Assembly: GCF_012273655.1 (NCBI RefSeq)
Contig: NZ_JAAWWP010000015.1
Location: 124,001 to 188,000, forward strand
Direction: 5' to 3'
Length of the DNA: 64,000 nt
DNA from: Streptomyces physcomitrii
GTDB taxonomy: Bacteria > Actinomycetota > Actinomycetes > Streptomycetales > Streptomycetaceae
The notes beneath the pieces are model-generated. The model was not told where the DNA came from, did no database searches, and was given only the letters and a program-made list of their open reading frames with translations. The translations under genes were made by a program, and so were the position numbers. Of the stretch, positions 19,560 through 28,448 are shown piece after piece; the stretch's first letter is position 1; each line of letters begins with the position of its first letter.

Positions 19560-20312
19560 TCAGGCGTCGACCTTGGCCATGACCTCGTCGGAGACGTCGA
19601 AGTTGGCGAAGACGTTCTGCACGTCGTCGCTGTCCTCCAGGGCGTCGATCAGCTTGAAGATCTTGCGCGCGCCCTCCTCCTCCAGCTCGACCTGCATGGT
19701 CGGGACGAAGTTGGCGTCGGCGGAGTCGTAGTCGATCCCGGCCTCCTGGAGCGCGGTGCGGACCGCGACCAGGTCGGTGGCCTCGCTGATCACCTCGAAG
19801 GACTCGCCGAGGTCGTTGACCTCCTCGGCCCCCGCGTCCAGGACGGCGCCGAGCACGTCGTCCTCGCCGAGCTCGCCCTTGGGGACGATCACGACGCCCT
19901 TGCGGTGGAAGAGGTACGCGACGGAGCCGGGGTCGGCCATGCTGCCGCCGTTGCGGGTCATGGCGACGCGGACGTCGGAGGCGGCGCGGTTGCGGTTGTC
20001 GGTCAGGCACTCGATGAGCACCGCGACACCGTTGGGGCCGTACCCCTCGTACATGATCGTCTCGTAGTCGGCGCCGCCCGCTTCGAGGCCGGCGCCGCGC
20101 TTGACCGCGGAGTCGATGTTCTTGTTGGGGACCGACTGCTTCTTGGCCTTCTGGATGGCGTCGAAGAGGGTCGGGTTGCCGTCGATATCGGCGCCGCCGG
20201 TGCGCGCGGCGACCTCGATGTTCTTGATCAGCTTCGCGAAGAGCTTGCCGCGCTTGGCGTCGATCACGGCCTTCTTGTGCTTCGTCGTGGCCCATTTAGA
20301 GTGGCCGGACAT
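19560..20312 (-). CDS. yebC: YebC/PmpR family transcriptional regulator / translation factor
   Basis: 250 residues, the standard YebC length. It opens MSGHSKWATTKHKKAVIDAK, the diagnostic family start, and continues with VPNKNIDSAVKRG, YEGYGPNGVAVLIECLTDNRN and MADPGSVAYLFHRKG. Members have been described as DNA-binding regulators and, more recently, as factors that relieve ribosome stalling at polyproline. Which applies here cannot be read from sequence. The open frame extends 25 codons upstream; the ATG at 20312 is chosen from the conserved start. It lies between pdxT and ruvC as in many actinobacteria. Confidence 0.93.
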   Translation of the reverse strand: MSGHSKWATTKHKKAVIDAKRGKLFAKLIKNIEVAARTGGADIDGNPTLFDAIQKAKKQSVPNKNIDSAVKRGAGLEAGGADYETIMYEGYGPNGVAVLIECLTDNRNRAASDVRVAMTRNGGSMADPGSVAYLFHRKGVVIVPKGELGEDDVLGAVLDAGAEEVNDLGESFEVISEATDLVAVRTALQEAGIDYDSADANFVPTMQVELEEEGARKIFKLIDALEDSDDVQNVFANFDVSDEVMAKVDA

Positions 20313-20406
20313 CTGCCTGTCTCCTTCGCGTAACCCGTCTCCGTACGAACTCCCCCGGAACTGCGGGAGTCCGGAGGGTACCGCCAAAGATCCTACAAGG
20401 ATCCGG

Positions 20407-20446
20407 GGCGGCCCCGCCCCGCGCGGTGCGGGCGGGGTGCGGCCGC
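20407..20446 (-). terminator. Terminator of pdxT
   Basis: An imperfect GC-rich hairpin directly past the pdxT stop (20450). GGCGGCCCCGCCC at 20407-20419 pairs with GGGCGGGGTGCGGCCGCC at 20429-20446 with a small bulge. Confidence 0.55.
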
Positions 20447-20449
20447 CTT

Positions 20450-21040
20450 TCAGCCCGCCGCGCGCACCAGGTCCGCGAAGAGCCCGTGCAGGCGGTGGTC
20501 GCCGGTCAGCTCCGGGTGGAAGGAGGTGGCCAGCGCGTTGCCCTGGCGTACCGCGACGATGTGGCCGCCGTGTTCGGCGAGCACCTCGGCGCCCGCGCCC
20601 ACCGACTCCACCCAGGGGGCGCGGATGAAGACGCCGTGCACCGGATCGGCCAAGCCCTTGACCTCGACGGCCGCCTCGAAGGACTCGTTCTGCCTGCCGA
20701 AGGCGTTGCGGCGGACGATCATGTCGATGCCGCCGAGGGTCTCCTGGCCGGACCTCGGGTCGAGGATCTTGTCGGCGAGCAGGATCATCCCGGCGCAGGT
20801 GCCGTAGACGGGCAGCCCGGAGCGGATCCGCTCGCGCAGCGGATCGAGCAGGCCGAAGAGCACGGCCAGCTTGGAGATGGTGGTGGACTCGCCGCCGGGC
20901 AGGACGAGCCCGTCCACCGCCGCGAGTTCCTCGGGGCGCCGCACCGGCCTCGCCGCCGCGCCCGCGGCGGCGAGGGCCGTGCAGTGCTCCCGTACGTCGC
21001 CCTGGAGTGCCAGGACGCCGATGACGGGTGTGCTGCTCAT
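20450..21040 (-). CDS. pdxT: Pyridoxal 5'-phosphate synthase glutaminase subunit
   Basis: Hydrolyses glutamine and channels ammonia to PdxS for PLP synthesis. 196 residues. Class I-like glutaminase triad: the nucleophile is C82 in VYGTCAGMI, and H175/E177 lie in SFHPEL. The oxyanion region is LPGGESTTI. Start ATG at 21040 (MSSTPVIGVLALQGDVREH). Ten bp separate it from the pdxS stop, so the two form an operon with pdxS first. Confidence 0.97.
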   Translation of the reverse strand: MSSTPVIGVLALQGDVREHCTALAAAGAAARPVRRPEELAAVDGLVLPGGESTTISKLAVLFGLLDPLRERIRSGLPVYGTCAGMILLADKILDPRSGQETLGGIDMIVRRNAFGRQNESFEAAVEVKGLADPVHGVFIRAPWVESVGAGAEVLAEHGGHIVAVRQGNALATSFHPELTGDHRLHGLFADLVRAAG

Positions 21041-21050
21041 CGGGGGTGCC

Positions 21051-21968
21051 TCACCAGCCGCGGTTGGCGTAGCGCTCGGCCTCGGGGAGGGTGTCGCAGT
21101 TGATGCCGACCATGGCCTCGCCGAGGTCGCGGGAGGCCTCCGCGATGATCTTCGGGTCGTCGTAGAAGGTGGTGGCCTTCACGATGGCCGCGGCGCGCTT
21201 GGCCGGGTCGCCCGACTTGAAGATGCCGGAGCCGACGAAGACGCCCTCGGCGCCGAGCTGGCGCATCAGCGCGGCGTCCGCCGGGGTGGCCACACCGCCC
21301 GCGGAGAAGAGGACGACGGGCAGCTTGCCCAGCTCGGCGACCTCCTTGACCAGCTCGTAGGGGGCGCGCAGCTCCTTGGCGGCGGCGAAGAGCTCGTTGT
21401 TGTCGAGGGCGCGCAACCGGCCGATCTCGTTCTTGATCTGGCGCAGGTGGCGGACCGCCTCGACGACGTTGCCGGTGCCGGCCTCGCCCTTGGAGCGGAT
21501 CATCGCGGCGCCCTCGGCGATCCGGCGCAGCGCCTCGCCCAGGTTGGTGGCACCGCAGACGAAGGGGGTGGTGAAGGCCCACTTGTCGGAGTGGTTGACC
21601 TCGTCGGCCGGGGTGAGCACCTCGGACTCGTCGATGTAGTCGACCCCGAGGGACTGCAGGACCTGCGCCTCGACGAAGTGGCCGATCCGGGACTTGGCCA
21701 TCACCGGGATGGAGACGGCGCCGATGATGCCCTCGATCATGTCCGGGTCGGACATCCGGGCCACTCCCCCGTCCTTGCGGATGTCGGCGGGCACCCGCTC
21801 CAGGGCCATGACGGCGACGGCACCCGCGTCCTCGGCGATCTTCGCCTGCTCCGGGGTGACGACGTCCATGATCACGCCGCCCTTCAGCTGCTCGGCCATG
21901 CCTCGCTTGACGCGGGCGGTGCCGGTCTGCGGCGTCTCGGCGGTGGTGTGCGGGAGCGTGCTGGACAC
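21051..21968 (-). CDS. pdxS: Pyridoxal 5'-phosphate synthase lyase subunit
   Basis: Builds PLP from ribose 5-phosphate, glyceraldehyde 3-phosphate and ammonia. The 305-residue TIM-barrel protein shows GGVIMDVVTPEQAKIAEDAG, the catalytic-lysine region PVMAKSRIGHFVEAQ, DYIDESEVLTPAD, and the phosphate-binding end LFSAGGVATPADAALM. It is highly conserved and complete. The 255-bp region upstream contains its promoter; no operator was identified. Confidence 0.97.
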   Translation of the reverse strand: MSSTLPHTTAETPQTGTARVKRGMAEQLKGGVIMDVVTPEQAKIAEDAGAVAVMALERVPADIRKDGGVARMSDPDMIEGIIGAVSIPVMAKSRIGHFVEAQVLQSLGVDYIDESEVLTPADEVNHSDKWAFTTPFVCGATNLGEALRRIAEGAAMIRSKGEAGTGNVVEAVRHLRQIKNEIGRLRALDNNELFAAAKELRAPYELVKEVAELGKLPVVLFSAGGVATPADAALMRQLGAEGVFVGSGIFKSGDPAKRAAAIVKATTFYDDPKIIAEASRDLGEAMVGINCDTLPEAERYANRGW

Positions 21969-22090
21969 AGGGGACCTCGCTGGGGGAAGGAAGGCTGTTG
22001 CAGGCTTGAGGAAACCCCGGTGAAGCAGGCCACAGCAAGGGCCAATGAACAGCCGGTGGATCGTTTTGGCCCCTGGCGTGAAGACGTTCG

Positions 22091-22124
22091 CGTACGTGCG
22101 GGGGCGGGTCCCCGCACTCGTACG
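22091..22124 (-). terminator. Probable terminator of the LemA-like gene
   Basis: GTGCGGGG at 22096-22103 pairs with CCCCGCAC at 22110-22117. An outer CGTAC/GTACG pair extends the stem across a 2-base bulge. It lies 100 bp past the stop at 22224 and upstream of pdxS. Confidence 0.45.
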
Positions 22125-22223
22125 AGGGATTGGTGAACTCCCGCGGGTGGCCGCGCGGACCTGGGCTGACGGCGGCCGGGGGCCGCTCGGCCGCGGGTGG
22201 CGGGTCCGCCGGGGCCGGTCCGG

Positions 22224-22769
22224 TCAGCCGGTGGCCCGGTCGGCGAGGGCCTCCGGCGGCTCGTCGTCCATCTCGAAGGCGAGCGGGAAGGGGGCGTGCC
22301 CGGCGAGGCGGAACCAGCGGACCTTGCGGTGCCGGCGCAGCGCCCGGGCCGCGCGGACCGCGTCGTTGTGGAAGCGGCGGGCCATCGGCACCCGGCGGAC
22401 CGCCTGCGCCAGCTCCTCCGCGGCCGCCACCCCGCCCGGCGCCTCGCGGACCGCCTCCACCTGGGGCGCGTCGCCGAAGACCGCCCGCAGCGCCTGGCTC
22501 AGCTCGCTCTCGGCGACCTCGCGGTGCTCCTCCTCGGCCTGCCGGGCGGCGTGCGCGGCCTCGTAGAGCACGATCGACGCGGCCGGGTCGAGCACCCCGG
22601 AGGTGGCGAGCTCCTGGGCGACCGAGGCGCGGCGCAGGAGCTGGGCGTCGAGGGCGGCGCGGGTGGCGTCGATACGGGCGTGCAGCCGGTCGAGGCGGCC
22701 CGCGGTCCAGCTCAGGTAGAGGCCGATCGCGAACAGGGCGACCGCGATCCAGATCAGGGTGGGTGTCAC
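22224..22769 (-). CDS. LemA-like membrane-anchored helical protein
   Basis: 181 residues. One N-terminal transmembrane helix (about 3-22, LIWIAVALFAIGLYLSW) is followed by helical, Ala/Arg-rich sequence. The segments RLHARIDATRAALDAQLLRR and RRFHNDAVRAARALRRHR resemble the two conserved parts of LemA, and the last part (FPLAFEMDDEP) matches the LemA end. The role of LemA proteins is poorly known. It is cytoplasmic or extracytoplasmic depending on orientation. GTG start at 22769. The 234-bp gap to the glycosyltransferase gene suggests it is transcribed alone. Confidence 0.7.
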   Translation of the reverse strand: MTPTLIWIAVALFAIGLYLSWTAGRLDRLHARIDATRAALDAQLLRRASVAQELATSGVLDPAASIVLYEAAHAARQAEEEHREVAESELSQALRAVFGDAPQVEAVREAPGGVAAAEELAQAVRRVPMARRFHNDAVRAARALRRHRKVRWFRLAGHAPFPLAFEMDDEPPEALADRATG

Positions 22770-23003
22770 GGGCGAAGGCTACCGGGCGGCGGCCGGACCG
22801 CCGCCGCACCCGAGCGCGCACGGGTCTCGGCCGGACGCGAGCAAGCACGGGCCGCGACCGGACCCGGCTCCCGCAGGCGAGGACGCCCGGGGCACGGCGG
22901 GACTCAACTCCCCGTGCGCGCCGACGAGTTGCTCAAAGCCACGACCGGGCAGGCGAGTCGGCGAGGTCAGGCCGGGGCGCGGCGACGAGTGGGACCCGGC
23001 TCC

Positions 23004-24188
23004 TCAGCTGCGCGCGAGGCCGAAGCGCTGGCGCAGGCCCGGGCGGTCGTCGGTGGCGACCGAGGCGGCGCCGTCGGTCACGGTCTCGTAGACGGCGAGG
23101 ATGTCCGCGCCCACCGTCGACCAGTCGAAGCGGCGCACATGGGCGCTGCCGCGCTCGCGCAGCTCCGCCCGGCGGGCCGGGTCGCCGAGCAGCCGTACCG
23201 CGGCCCCGGCGAGCGCCTCGGCGTCCTCGTTCGCGAAGATCTCGCCCGCGGCGCCCCGGTCGAGGACCTGGACGAAGGCGTCGAGGTCGCTGCCGAGCAC
23301 CGGCGCCCCGGCCGACATCGCCTCGACGAGGATGATCCCGAAGCTCTCGCCGCCGGTGTTGGGCGCCACGTACAGATCGACGCTGCGCAGCAGCCGGGCC
23401 TTGTCCTCGTCGCTGACCATGCCGAGGAACTCCACCCGCTCCCGCATCCCGGCGGGCAGCGCGGCGACCGCCTCCTCCTCATCGCCGCGGCCCGCGACCA
23501 GCAGCCGGGCGTCGGGGCGCGCGCGCAGGATCGAGGGCAGCGCCCGCATCAGGACCGGCAGTCCCTTGCGGGGCTCGTCGATGCGGCCGATGAAGCCGAT
23601 GGTGCCGCCGGTGTCCCGCTCGGCGGCCGGGGTCCCCCACTCGGGGCGCGGCTCGGCTCCGGCGAAGAAGTCGACGTCCACGCCGTTGGGGATGACCACG
23701 GCGTCCCCGCCGAGGTGCTCCACCAGGGTGCGCCGGGCGTACTCGCTCACCGCGATCCGGGCGCTGATCTTCTCCAGGGCCGCCTGCAGGATCGGGTAAG
23801 CCGCGATCATGGCGCGCGAGCGCGGGTTGGAGGTGTGGAAGGTGGCCACGATCGGGCCCTGCGCCGCCCAGCAGGTCAGCAGGCCGAGCGAGGGCGAGGC
23901 GGGCTCGTGGATGTGGATGACGTCGAAGGTGCCGTCGTGCAGCCAGCGGCGCACCCGGGCCGCGGACAGGAAGCCGAAGTTGAGCCGGGCCACCGAGCCG
24001 TTGTAGGGCACCGGCACGGCGCGGCCCGCGGAGACCACGTAGCGCGGCAGCGGTGTCTCGTCGTCGGCGGGGGCGAGCACCGAGACCTCGTGGCCGAGGG
24101 CGATGAGGTGCTCGGCGAGGTCGCGGATGTGGAACTGGACGCCGCCCGGCACGTCCCAGGAGTACGGGCAGACGATCCCGATCCTCAC
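23004..24188 (-). CDS. PimA-like GDP-mannose:phosphatidylinositol mannosyltransferase (GT4)
   Basis: Probably transfers the first mannose to phosphatidyl-myo-inositol at the inner membrane face. The 394-residue GT4/GT-B protein starts MRIGIVCPYSWDVPGGVQFH, the PimA signature. It has IHIHEPASPSLGL, IPNGVDVDFF, FIGRIDEPRKGLPVL and the nucleotide-sugar motif ESFGIILVEAMSAGAPVLGS. GTG at 24188 overlaps the acyltransferase stop (GTGA). The operon order CDP-alcohol phosphatidyltransferase, acyltransferase, mannosyltransferase is the same as pgsA1-Rv2611c-pimA of mycobacteria, which supports the assignment. Confidence 0.85.
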   Translation of the reverse strand: MRIGIVCPYSWDVPGGVQFHIRDLAEHLIALGHEVSVLAPADDETPLPRYVVSAGRAVPVPYNGSVARLNFGFLSAARVRRWLHDGTFDVIHIHEPASPSLGLLTCWAAQGPIVATFHTSNPRSRAMIAAYPILQAALEKISARIAVSEYARRTLVEHLGGDAVVIPNGVDVDFFAGAEPRPEWGTPAAERDTGGTIGFIGRIDEPRKGLPVLMRALPSILRARPDARLLVAGRGDEEEAVAALPAGMRERVEFLGMVSDEDKARLLRSVDLYVAPNTGGESFGIILVEAMSAGAPVLGSDLDAFVQVLDRGAAGEIFANEDAEALAGAAVRLLGDPARRAELRERGSAHVRRFDWSTVGADILAVYETVTDGAASVATDDRPGLRQRFGLARS

Positions 24189-25096
24189 GGGCTCTCCCGG
24201 CGGGGTTCGAGGTCGGCGAGCCAGAGCCGCTGGAGCATGTGCCAGTCCTCGGGGTGGTCGGCGATACCCGCGGCGAAGACGTCCGCGAGCGCCTGGGTCA
24301 TCGCGGCCGTCTTCTCCGCGCGGCTGCCGTCGGCGGGCACCTCGACCGCCGGGTGCACCCGGCCCCGCATCACGGGTGAGTCGTCGTACCAGAGGGTGAC
24401 CGGCAGCAGCAGCGCCCCGGTCTGCTGGGCGAGGGCCGCGGGCCCGGCGGGCATCCGCGCGGTCTCGCCGAAGAAGTCGACGTCCACCCCGGAGGCCGAG
24501 AGGTCCCGGTCGGCGACCAGGCAGACCAGGCCGCCCGCGCGCAGCCGCCGGGCGAGGGTGCCGAAGGCGGCGCCGCCGGTGTGCGGGAGGACCTCCATGC
24601 CGAGGCTCTCCCGGTAGGCGACGAAGCGGTCGTAGAGCGTCTCGGGGCGCAGCCGCTCGGCGACGGTGGCGAAGGGCACCCCGAGCGCGGTGGTGACCCA
24701 GGCGCCCGCGAGGTCCCAGTTGGCCAGGTGCGGCAGGGCGAGGACGACGCCCCTGCCCGCGTCGAGGCCGTCGGTGAGGTGGTGCAGGTCCTTCGGGTCG
24801 AAGCCGGTGCGCCGGCGCTCCTCGCTCCAGGCGGGCAGCCGGAAGGACTCCATCCAGTAGCGCAGATACGAGCGCATCCCGGCCCGGGAGAGCGCGGCGA
24901 GCTGCTCGGGCCCGGCGTCCGGCACCACCCGGGCGAGGTTGGCCTCCAGGCGCAGGATGCTCTTGCCGCGCCGCTTCCACGCGGTGTCCGCGAGGGTCTG
25001 CCCGAGGCGGACCGCGAGGGGTTCGGGGAGCTGCTTCACGGCGCCCCAGCCGAGCCCGTAGAGGGTGTCGGTGAGCCGCTCCTGCGCGGTGCTCAC
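24185..25096 (-). CDS. Phosphatidylinositol mannoside acyltransferase (LpxL/HtrB-like)
   Basis: 303 residues. The lysophospholipid/lauroyl acyltransferase family HxxxxD-type motif appears as LPHLANWDLAGAWV (about 115-128). DRDLSASGVDVDFFGE and the C-terminal HPEDWHMLQRLW are also present; all are shared with mycobacterial PatA-type PIM acyltransferases. The GTG at 25096 overlaps the pgsA stop and is preceded by the conserved frame. It probably acylates a mannose of PIM on the cytoplasmic face, inferred from family and neighbours. Confidence 0.85.
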   Translation of the reverse strand: MSTAQERLTDTLYGLGWGAVKQLPEPLAVRLGQTLADTAWKRRGKSILRLEANLARVVPDAGPEQLAALSRAGMRSYLRYWMESFRLPAWSEERRRTGFDPKDLHHLTDGLDAGRGVVLALPHLANWDLAGAWVTTALGVPFATVAERLRPETLYDRFVAYRESLGMEVLPHTGGAAFGTLARRLRAGGLVCLVADRDLSASGVDVDFFGETARMPAGPAALAQQTGALLLPVTLWYDDSPVMRGRVHPAVEVPADGSRAEKTAAMTQALADVFAAGIADHPEDWHMLQRLWLADLEPRRESP

Positions 25097-25758
25097 GACC
25101 TGGCCTCGCTCTCCTCGGCGGCAGCGGTGGCGTCGGCCTCGGCGGCTTCCCTGCGGACGGTGACCACCCGCTGGACGAGGGTGACCAGGCTGCCCAGGGC
25201 CACGATCCACAGCGCGATCGGCAGCAGCCACTGGATGCCGGGCACCCCGAACTTGTGCAGCCCCGCGAATCCGGCGGCCACCAGCGAGATCACCAGCCGC
25301 TCGGCACGCTCCACCAGTCCGTTGACCGCCACCGGCAGCCCGATCGCCTCGCCGCGTGCCTTGGTGTACGAGACCACCTGGCCGCTCGCCAGGCAGAAGA
25401 TGCTCACCGCGCAGAGCACGATGTCGTCGCCCCCGGCCGCGTACCAGAGCGCCAGGCCGCCGAAGATCGCGCCGTCCGCGACCCGGTCGAGCGTGGAGTC
25501 GAGGAAGGCGCCCCAGCGGCTGGAGCGGCCGAGCTGGCGGGCCATGTTGCCGTCGACGAGGTCCGAGAAGACGAACAGCGTGATGACGACGGTGCCCCAG
25601 AAGAACTCGCCCATCGGGTAGAAGACCAGCGCGCCCGCCATCACCCCGGCGGTGCCGAGCAGGGTCACCGTGTCGGGGCTGACCCCGCGGCGGATGAGGA
25701 ACGAGGCGAACGGCGTGAGGACACGCGTGAAGAATGCACGCGCGTACTTGTTCAGCAT
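25093..25758 (-). CDS. pgsA: CDP-alcohol phosphatidyltransferase, probable phosphatidylinositol phosphate synthase
   Basis: 221-residue integral membrane enzyme. The CDP-alcohol phosphotransferase signature D-x2-DG-x2-AR-x8-G-x3-D-x3-D is complete: DLVDGNMARQLG, then GAFLDSTLDR. About six transmembrane helices and a charged C-terminal tail are present. By synteny with mycobacterial pgsA1 it should couple CDP-diacylglycerol to inositol 1-phosphate, giving phosphatidylinositol phosphate. The substrate is inferred from context. It is the first gene of the PIM operon, divergent from the EF-G-like gene across 241 bp. Confidence 0.87.
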   Translation of the reverse strand: MLNKYARAFFTRVLTPFASFLIRRGVSPDTVTLLGTAGVMAGALVFYPMGEFFWGTVVITLFVFSDLVDGNMARQLGRSSRWGAFLDSTLDRVADGAIFGGLALWYAAGGDDIVLCAVSIFCLASGQVVSYTKARGEAIGLPVAVNGLVERAERLVISLVAAGFAGLHKFGVPGIQWLLPIALWIVALGSLVTLVQRVVTVRREAAEADATAAAEESEARS

Positions 25759-25999
25759 GGCCTTCCCGGGGGTTCGATGCGCCGCCGGCCCCTGCTGGCC
25801 ACCGGCGCGCCCATCGTAGTCATGTCAAGGGGGGTGCCGCCGACGGGCCGGGGCGGCCCCCGCCGCCGTGCGTATGGACGCGGGGCGGCGGCGGTGCAAA
25901 GCTCGAAGGACCGCGGGCGTCGCCGGAGCCGCTCCCGCACCGGTCCGCGCGCCGACGTCCCCCGCGACCTCACCGCGCACGGAAACCGGGAGGCACGCC

Positions 26000-28207
26000 A
26001 TGGGCGCCCGCTCGCACACCCCCTCCGGAGCCGCCGGCAGAGCACCGTCGGCCGGCCCGCCCTCGTCCCTGCGGAACGTCGTGCTGGTCGGCCACAGCGG
26101 AGCCGGGAAGACCACCCTGGTGGAGGCCCTGGCGCTGAGCACCGGGGCGGTCAACCGGGCGGGACGGGTCGAGGACGGCACCTGCGTCTCCGACCACGAC
26201 GAGATCGAGCACCGCCAGCACCGCTCCGTACAGCTCTCGCTGGTGCCGCTCGGCTGGGACGGACTGAAGATCAATCTCCTGGACACCCCCGGATACGCCG
26301 ATTTCGTGGGCGAGTTGAGGGCCGGTCTGCGGGCGGCGGACGCGGCCCTCTTCGTCGTCTCGGCGGCCGAGGGCGCGGAGGGCGTCGCCGGGGCGACCCG
26401 GCTGGTCTGGGAGGAGTGCGCGGCCGTCGGGATGCCGCGCGCCATCGTCCTCACCCACCTGGAGAGCGCCCGGGCCGGCTTCGAGGAGATGACCCGGATC
26501 TGCGCCGAGGTCCTCGGCGGCGAGGACCCCGACGCCGTCCTCCCGCTCTACCTGCCGCGGTACGGCACCGAGGCCCCGGACGGCCACGCGCCCGTCACCG
26601 GCCTCGTCGGACTGCTCTCGGGGCGCCTGTTCGACTACTCCTCCGGCGAGCGGGTGGAGTCCGAACCGGAGCCCGGGCAGCTGCCGCTGATCGAGGAGGC
26701 CCGCAACCGCCTGATCGAGGGGATCATCGCCGAGAGCGAGGACGAGACCCTCATGGACCGCTATCTCGCGGGCGAGCCGATCGACGCCAAGACCCTGGTC
26801 CAGGACCTGGAGCGGGCCGTCGCCCGGGGCACCTTCCACCCGGTGCTCGCCGCCGCCCCCGCGGCCCCCGGCGCCCGCCAGGGCCTCGGCACCGTCGAAC
26901 TCCTGGAACTGGTCTCCGGCGGCTTCCCCACCCCACCGGAGCGCACCGTGCCCCCCGTCACCACGATCTCCGGCAGCCCGCGCGAGGAGCTGCGCTGCGA
27001 CCCCGGGGGCCCGCTGGTGGCCGAGGTGGTGCGCACCGCCTCGGACCCGTACGTCGGGCGGATGTCCCTGGTCCGCGTCTTCTCCGGCACCCTGCGCCCC
27101 GACGAGACGGTGCATGTCTGCGGCCACGGCCTCGCCGACCGCGGGCACGAGGACCACGACGTGGACGAGCGGGTCGGCGCGCTCTCGGTGCCCTTCGGCA
27201 AACAGCAGCGGGTGGTGTCCGAGTGCGGCGCCGGGGACCTGGCCTGCGTCGCCCGCCTCAGCCGGGCGGAGACCGGGGACACCCTCTCGGACCGGGCGGA
27301 CCCGCTGCTCATGGCGCCCTGGCGGATGCCCGATCCGATGCTGCCGGTCGCGGTCGAGGCGCACGGCAAGTCCGACGAGGACAAGCTCTCCCAGGGGCTG
27401 GCCCGGCTCGTCGCCGAGGACCCGACGATGCGGCTCGAACACAATCCGGACACCGGCCAGGTGGTCCTGTGGTGTCTGGGCGAGGCGCACGCGGGCGTGG
27501 CCCTGGAACGCCTGCGCAGCCGCTACGGGGTGCAGGTCGACGTGGTCGGGCACCGGGTCGCGCTGCGGGAGACCTTCGCCGGGCGGGCCGCGGGCCGGGG
27601 CCGCCATGTGAAGCAGTCCGGCGGGCACGGGCAGTACGCGATCTGCGAGATCGAGGTGGAGCCGCTGCCCGGCGGCACCGGCGTCGAGTTCGTGGACCGG
27701 GTGGTGGGCGGCGCGGTGCCCCGGCAGTTCATCCCCTCGGTGGAGAAGGGCGTCCGCGCCCAGGCCGAACGCGGCTTCGGCGGCGGGCACCCGCTGGTGG
27801 ACGTACGGGTGACCCTGGTCGACGGCAAGGCGCACTCGGTGGACTCCTCCGACGCCGCCTTCCAGACCGCGGGCGCCCTCGCGCTGCGCGAGGCCGCCCA
27901 GGAGACCCGGCGGCACCTCCTGGAGCCGGTGGCCGAGGTGGCGGTGCGAGTGGCCGACGAGTTCGTGGGCACCGTGCTCAGCGACCTCTCCTCCCGCCGC
28001 GGCCGGGTCCTCGGCACCGAACAGGCCCCGGGCGCCCGCACCCTGGTCCGCGCCGAGGTGCCCGAGCTGGAGATCGAGCGGTACGCCGTGGACCTGCGCG
28101 CGCTCACCCACGGCACCGCCCGCTTCTCGCGGGCGTATGTCCGGCACGAGCCGATGCCGGAGCAGGTGGCGGCCCGGCTGCGGGAGGAGCGGCGGGAACC
28201 GGCGTAG
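26000..28207 (+). CDS. Elongation factor G-like GTPase
   Basis: 735 residues, EF-G-like in all five domains. G1 is GHSGAGKTT at about 31-39 and G3 is DTPGYADFVGELRAG at 95-98 onward. The normal G4 NKxD is replaced by LTHLES (151-156), so guanine specificity may differ. Domain IV loop and domain V (VRVTLVDGKAHSVDSSD, LSDLSSRRGRVLG) are present. Such FusA2/EF-G-like paralogues do not replace canonical EF-G; roles include ribosome protection, back-translocation or unknown. ATG at 26000 with GGGAGG eight bases upstream. It lies in the opposite orientation to its neighbours inside the PIM/thrS block. Confidence 0.85.
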   Translation: MGARSHTPSGAAGRAPSAGPPSSLRNVVLVGHSGAGKTTLVEALALSTGAVNRAGRVEDGTCVSDHDEIEHRQHRSVQLSLVPLGWDGLKINLLDTPGYADFVGELRAGLRAADAALFVVSAAEGAEGVAGATRLVWEECAAVGMPRAIVLTHLESARAGFEEMTRICAEVLGGEDPDAVLPLYLPRYGTEAPDGHAPVTGLVGLLSGRLFDYSSGERVESEPEPGQLPLIEEARNRLIEGIIAESEDETLMDRYLAGEPIDAKTLVQDLERAVARGTFHPVLAAAPAAPGARQGLGTVELLELVSGGFPTPPERTVPPVTTISGSPREELRCDPGGPLVAEVVRTASDPYVGRMSLVRVFSGTLRPDETVHVCGHGLADRGHEDHDVDERVGALSVPFGKQQRVVSECGAGDLACVARLSRAETGDTLSDRADPLLMAPWRMPDPMLPVAVEAHGKSDEDKLSQGLARLVAEDPTMRLEHNPDTGQVVLWCLGEAHAGVALERLRSRYGVQVDVVGHRVALRETFAGRAAGRGRHVKQSGGHGQYAICEIEVEPLPGGTGVEFVDRVVGGAVPRQFIPSVEKGVRAQAERGFGGGHPLVDVRVTLVDGKAHSVDSSDAAFQTAGALALREAAQETRRHLLEPVAEVAVRVADEFVGTVLSDLSSRRGRVLGTEQAPGARTLVRAEVPELEIERYAVDLRALTHGTARFSRAYVRHEPMPEQVAARLREERREPA

Positions 28208-28212
28208 TCCGC

Positions 28213-28247
28213 GCCGCGGCCCGCTCCCGACCGGGACGGGCCGCGGC
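28213..28247 (+). terminator. Terminator of the EF-G-like gene
   Basis: An 11-bp stem (GCCGCGGCCCG at 28213-28223, complement at 28237-28247). The loop itself can pair TCCC with GGGA. It begins 6 bp after the stop. Confidence 0.75.
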
Positions 28248-28448
28248 CGCGCCCCAACTCCCTTCGCGGGCACGGCACTTCACCGCGGCGGAAAACCGGT
28301 GCCCGGCCTTCCGCCGCCACCTGACGAATCGCGACGGGCCCGATACGCTGAGCACCTGATCAAGACCGTGACCTGAGCAACAGGTGTGCCGGGCAGCGAA
28401 GTCGGGAAAATGCCGCAGCAGCGAATGCGGTGGCGATGGGGGCGGGCA

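Noticed and set aside
25255..28359. 1034-codon plus-strand frame overlapping the EF-G-like gene
   Set aside because: Out of frame with the conserved GTPase motifs and rich in Arg/Pro/Gly.
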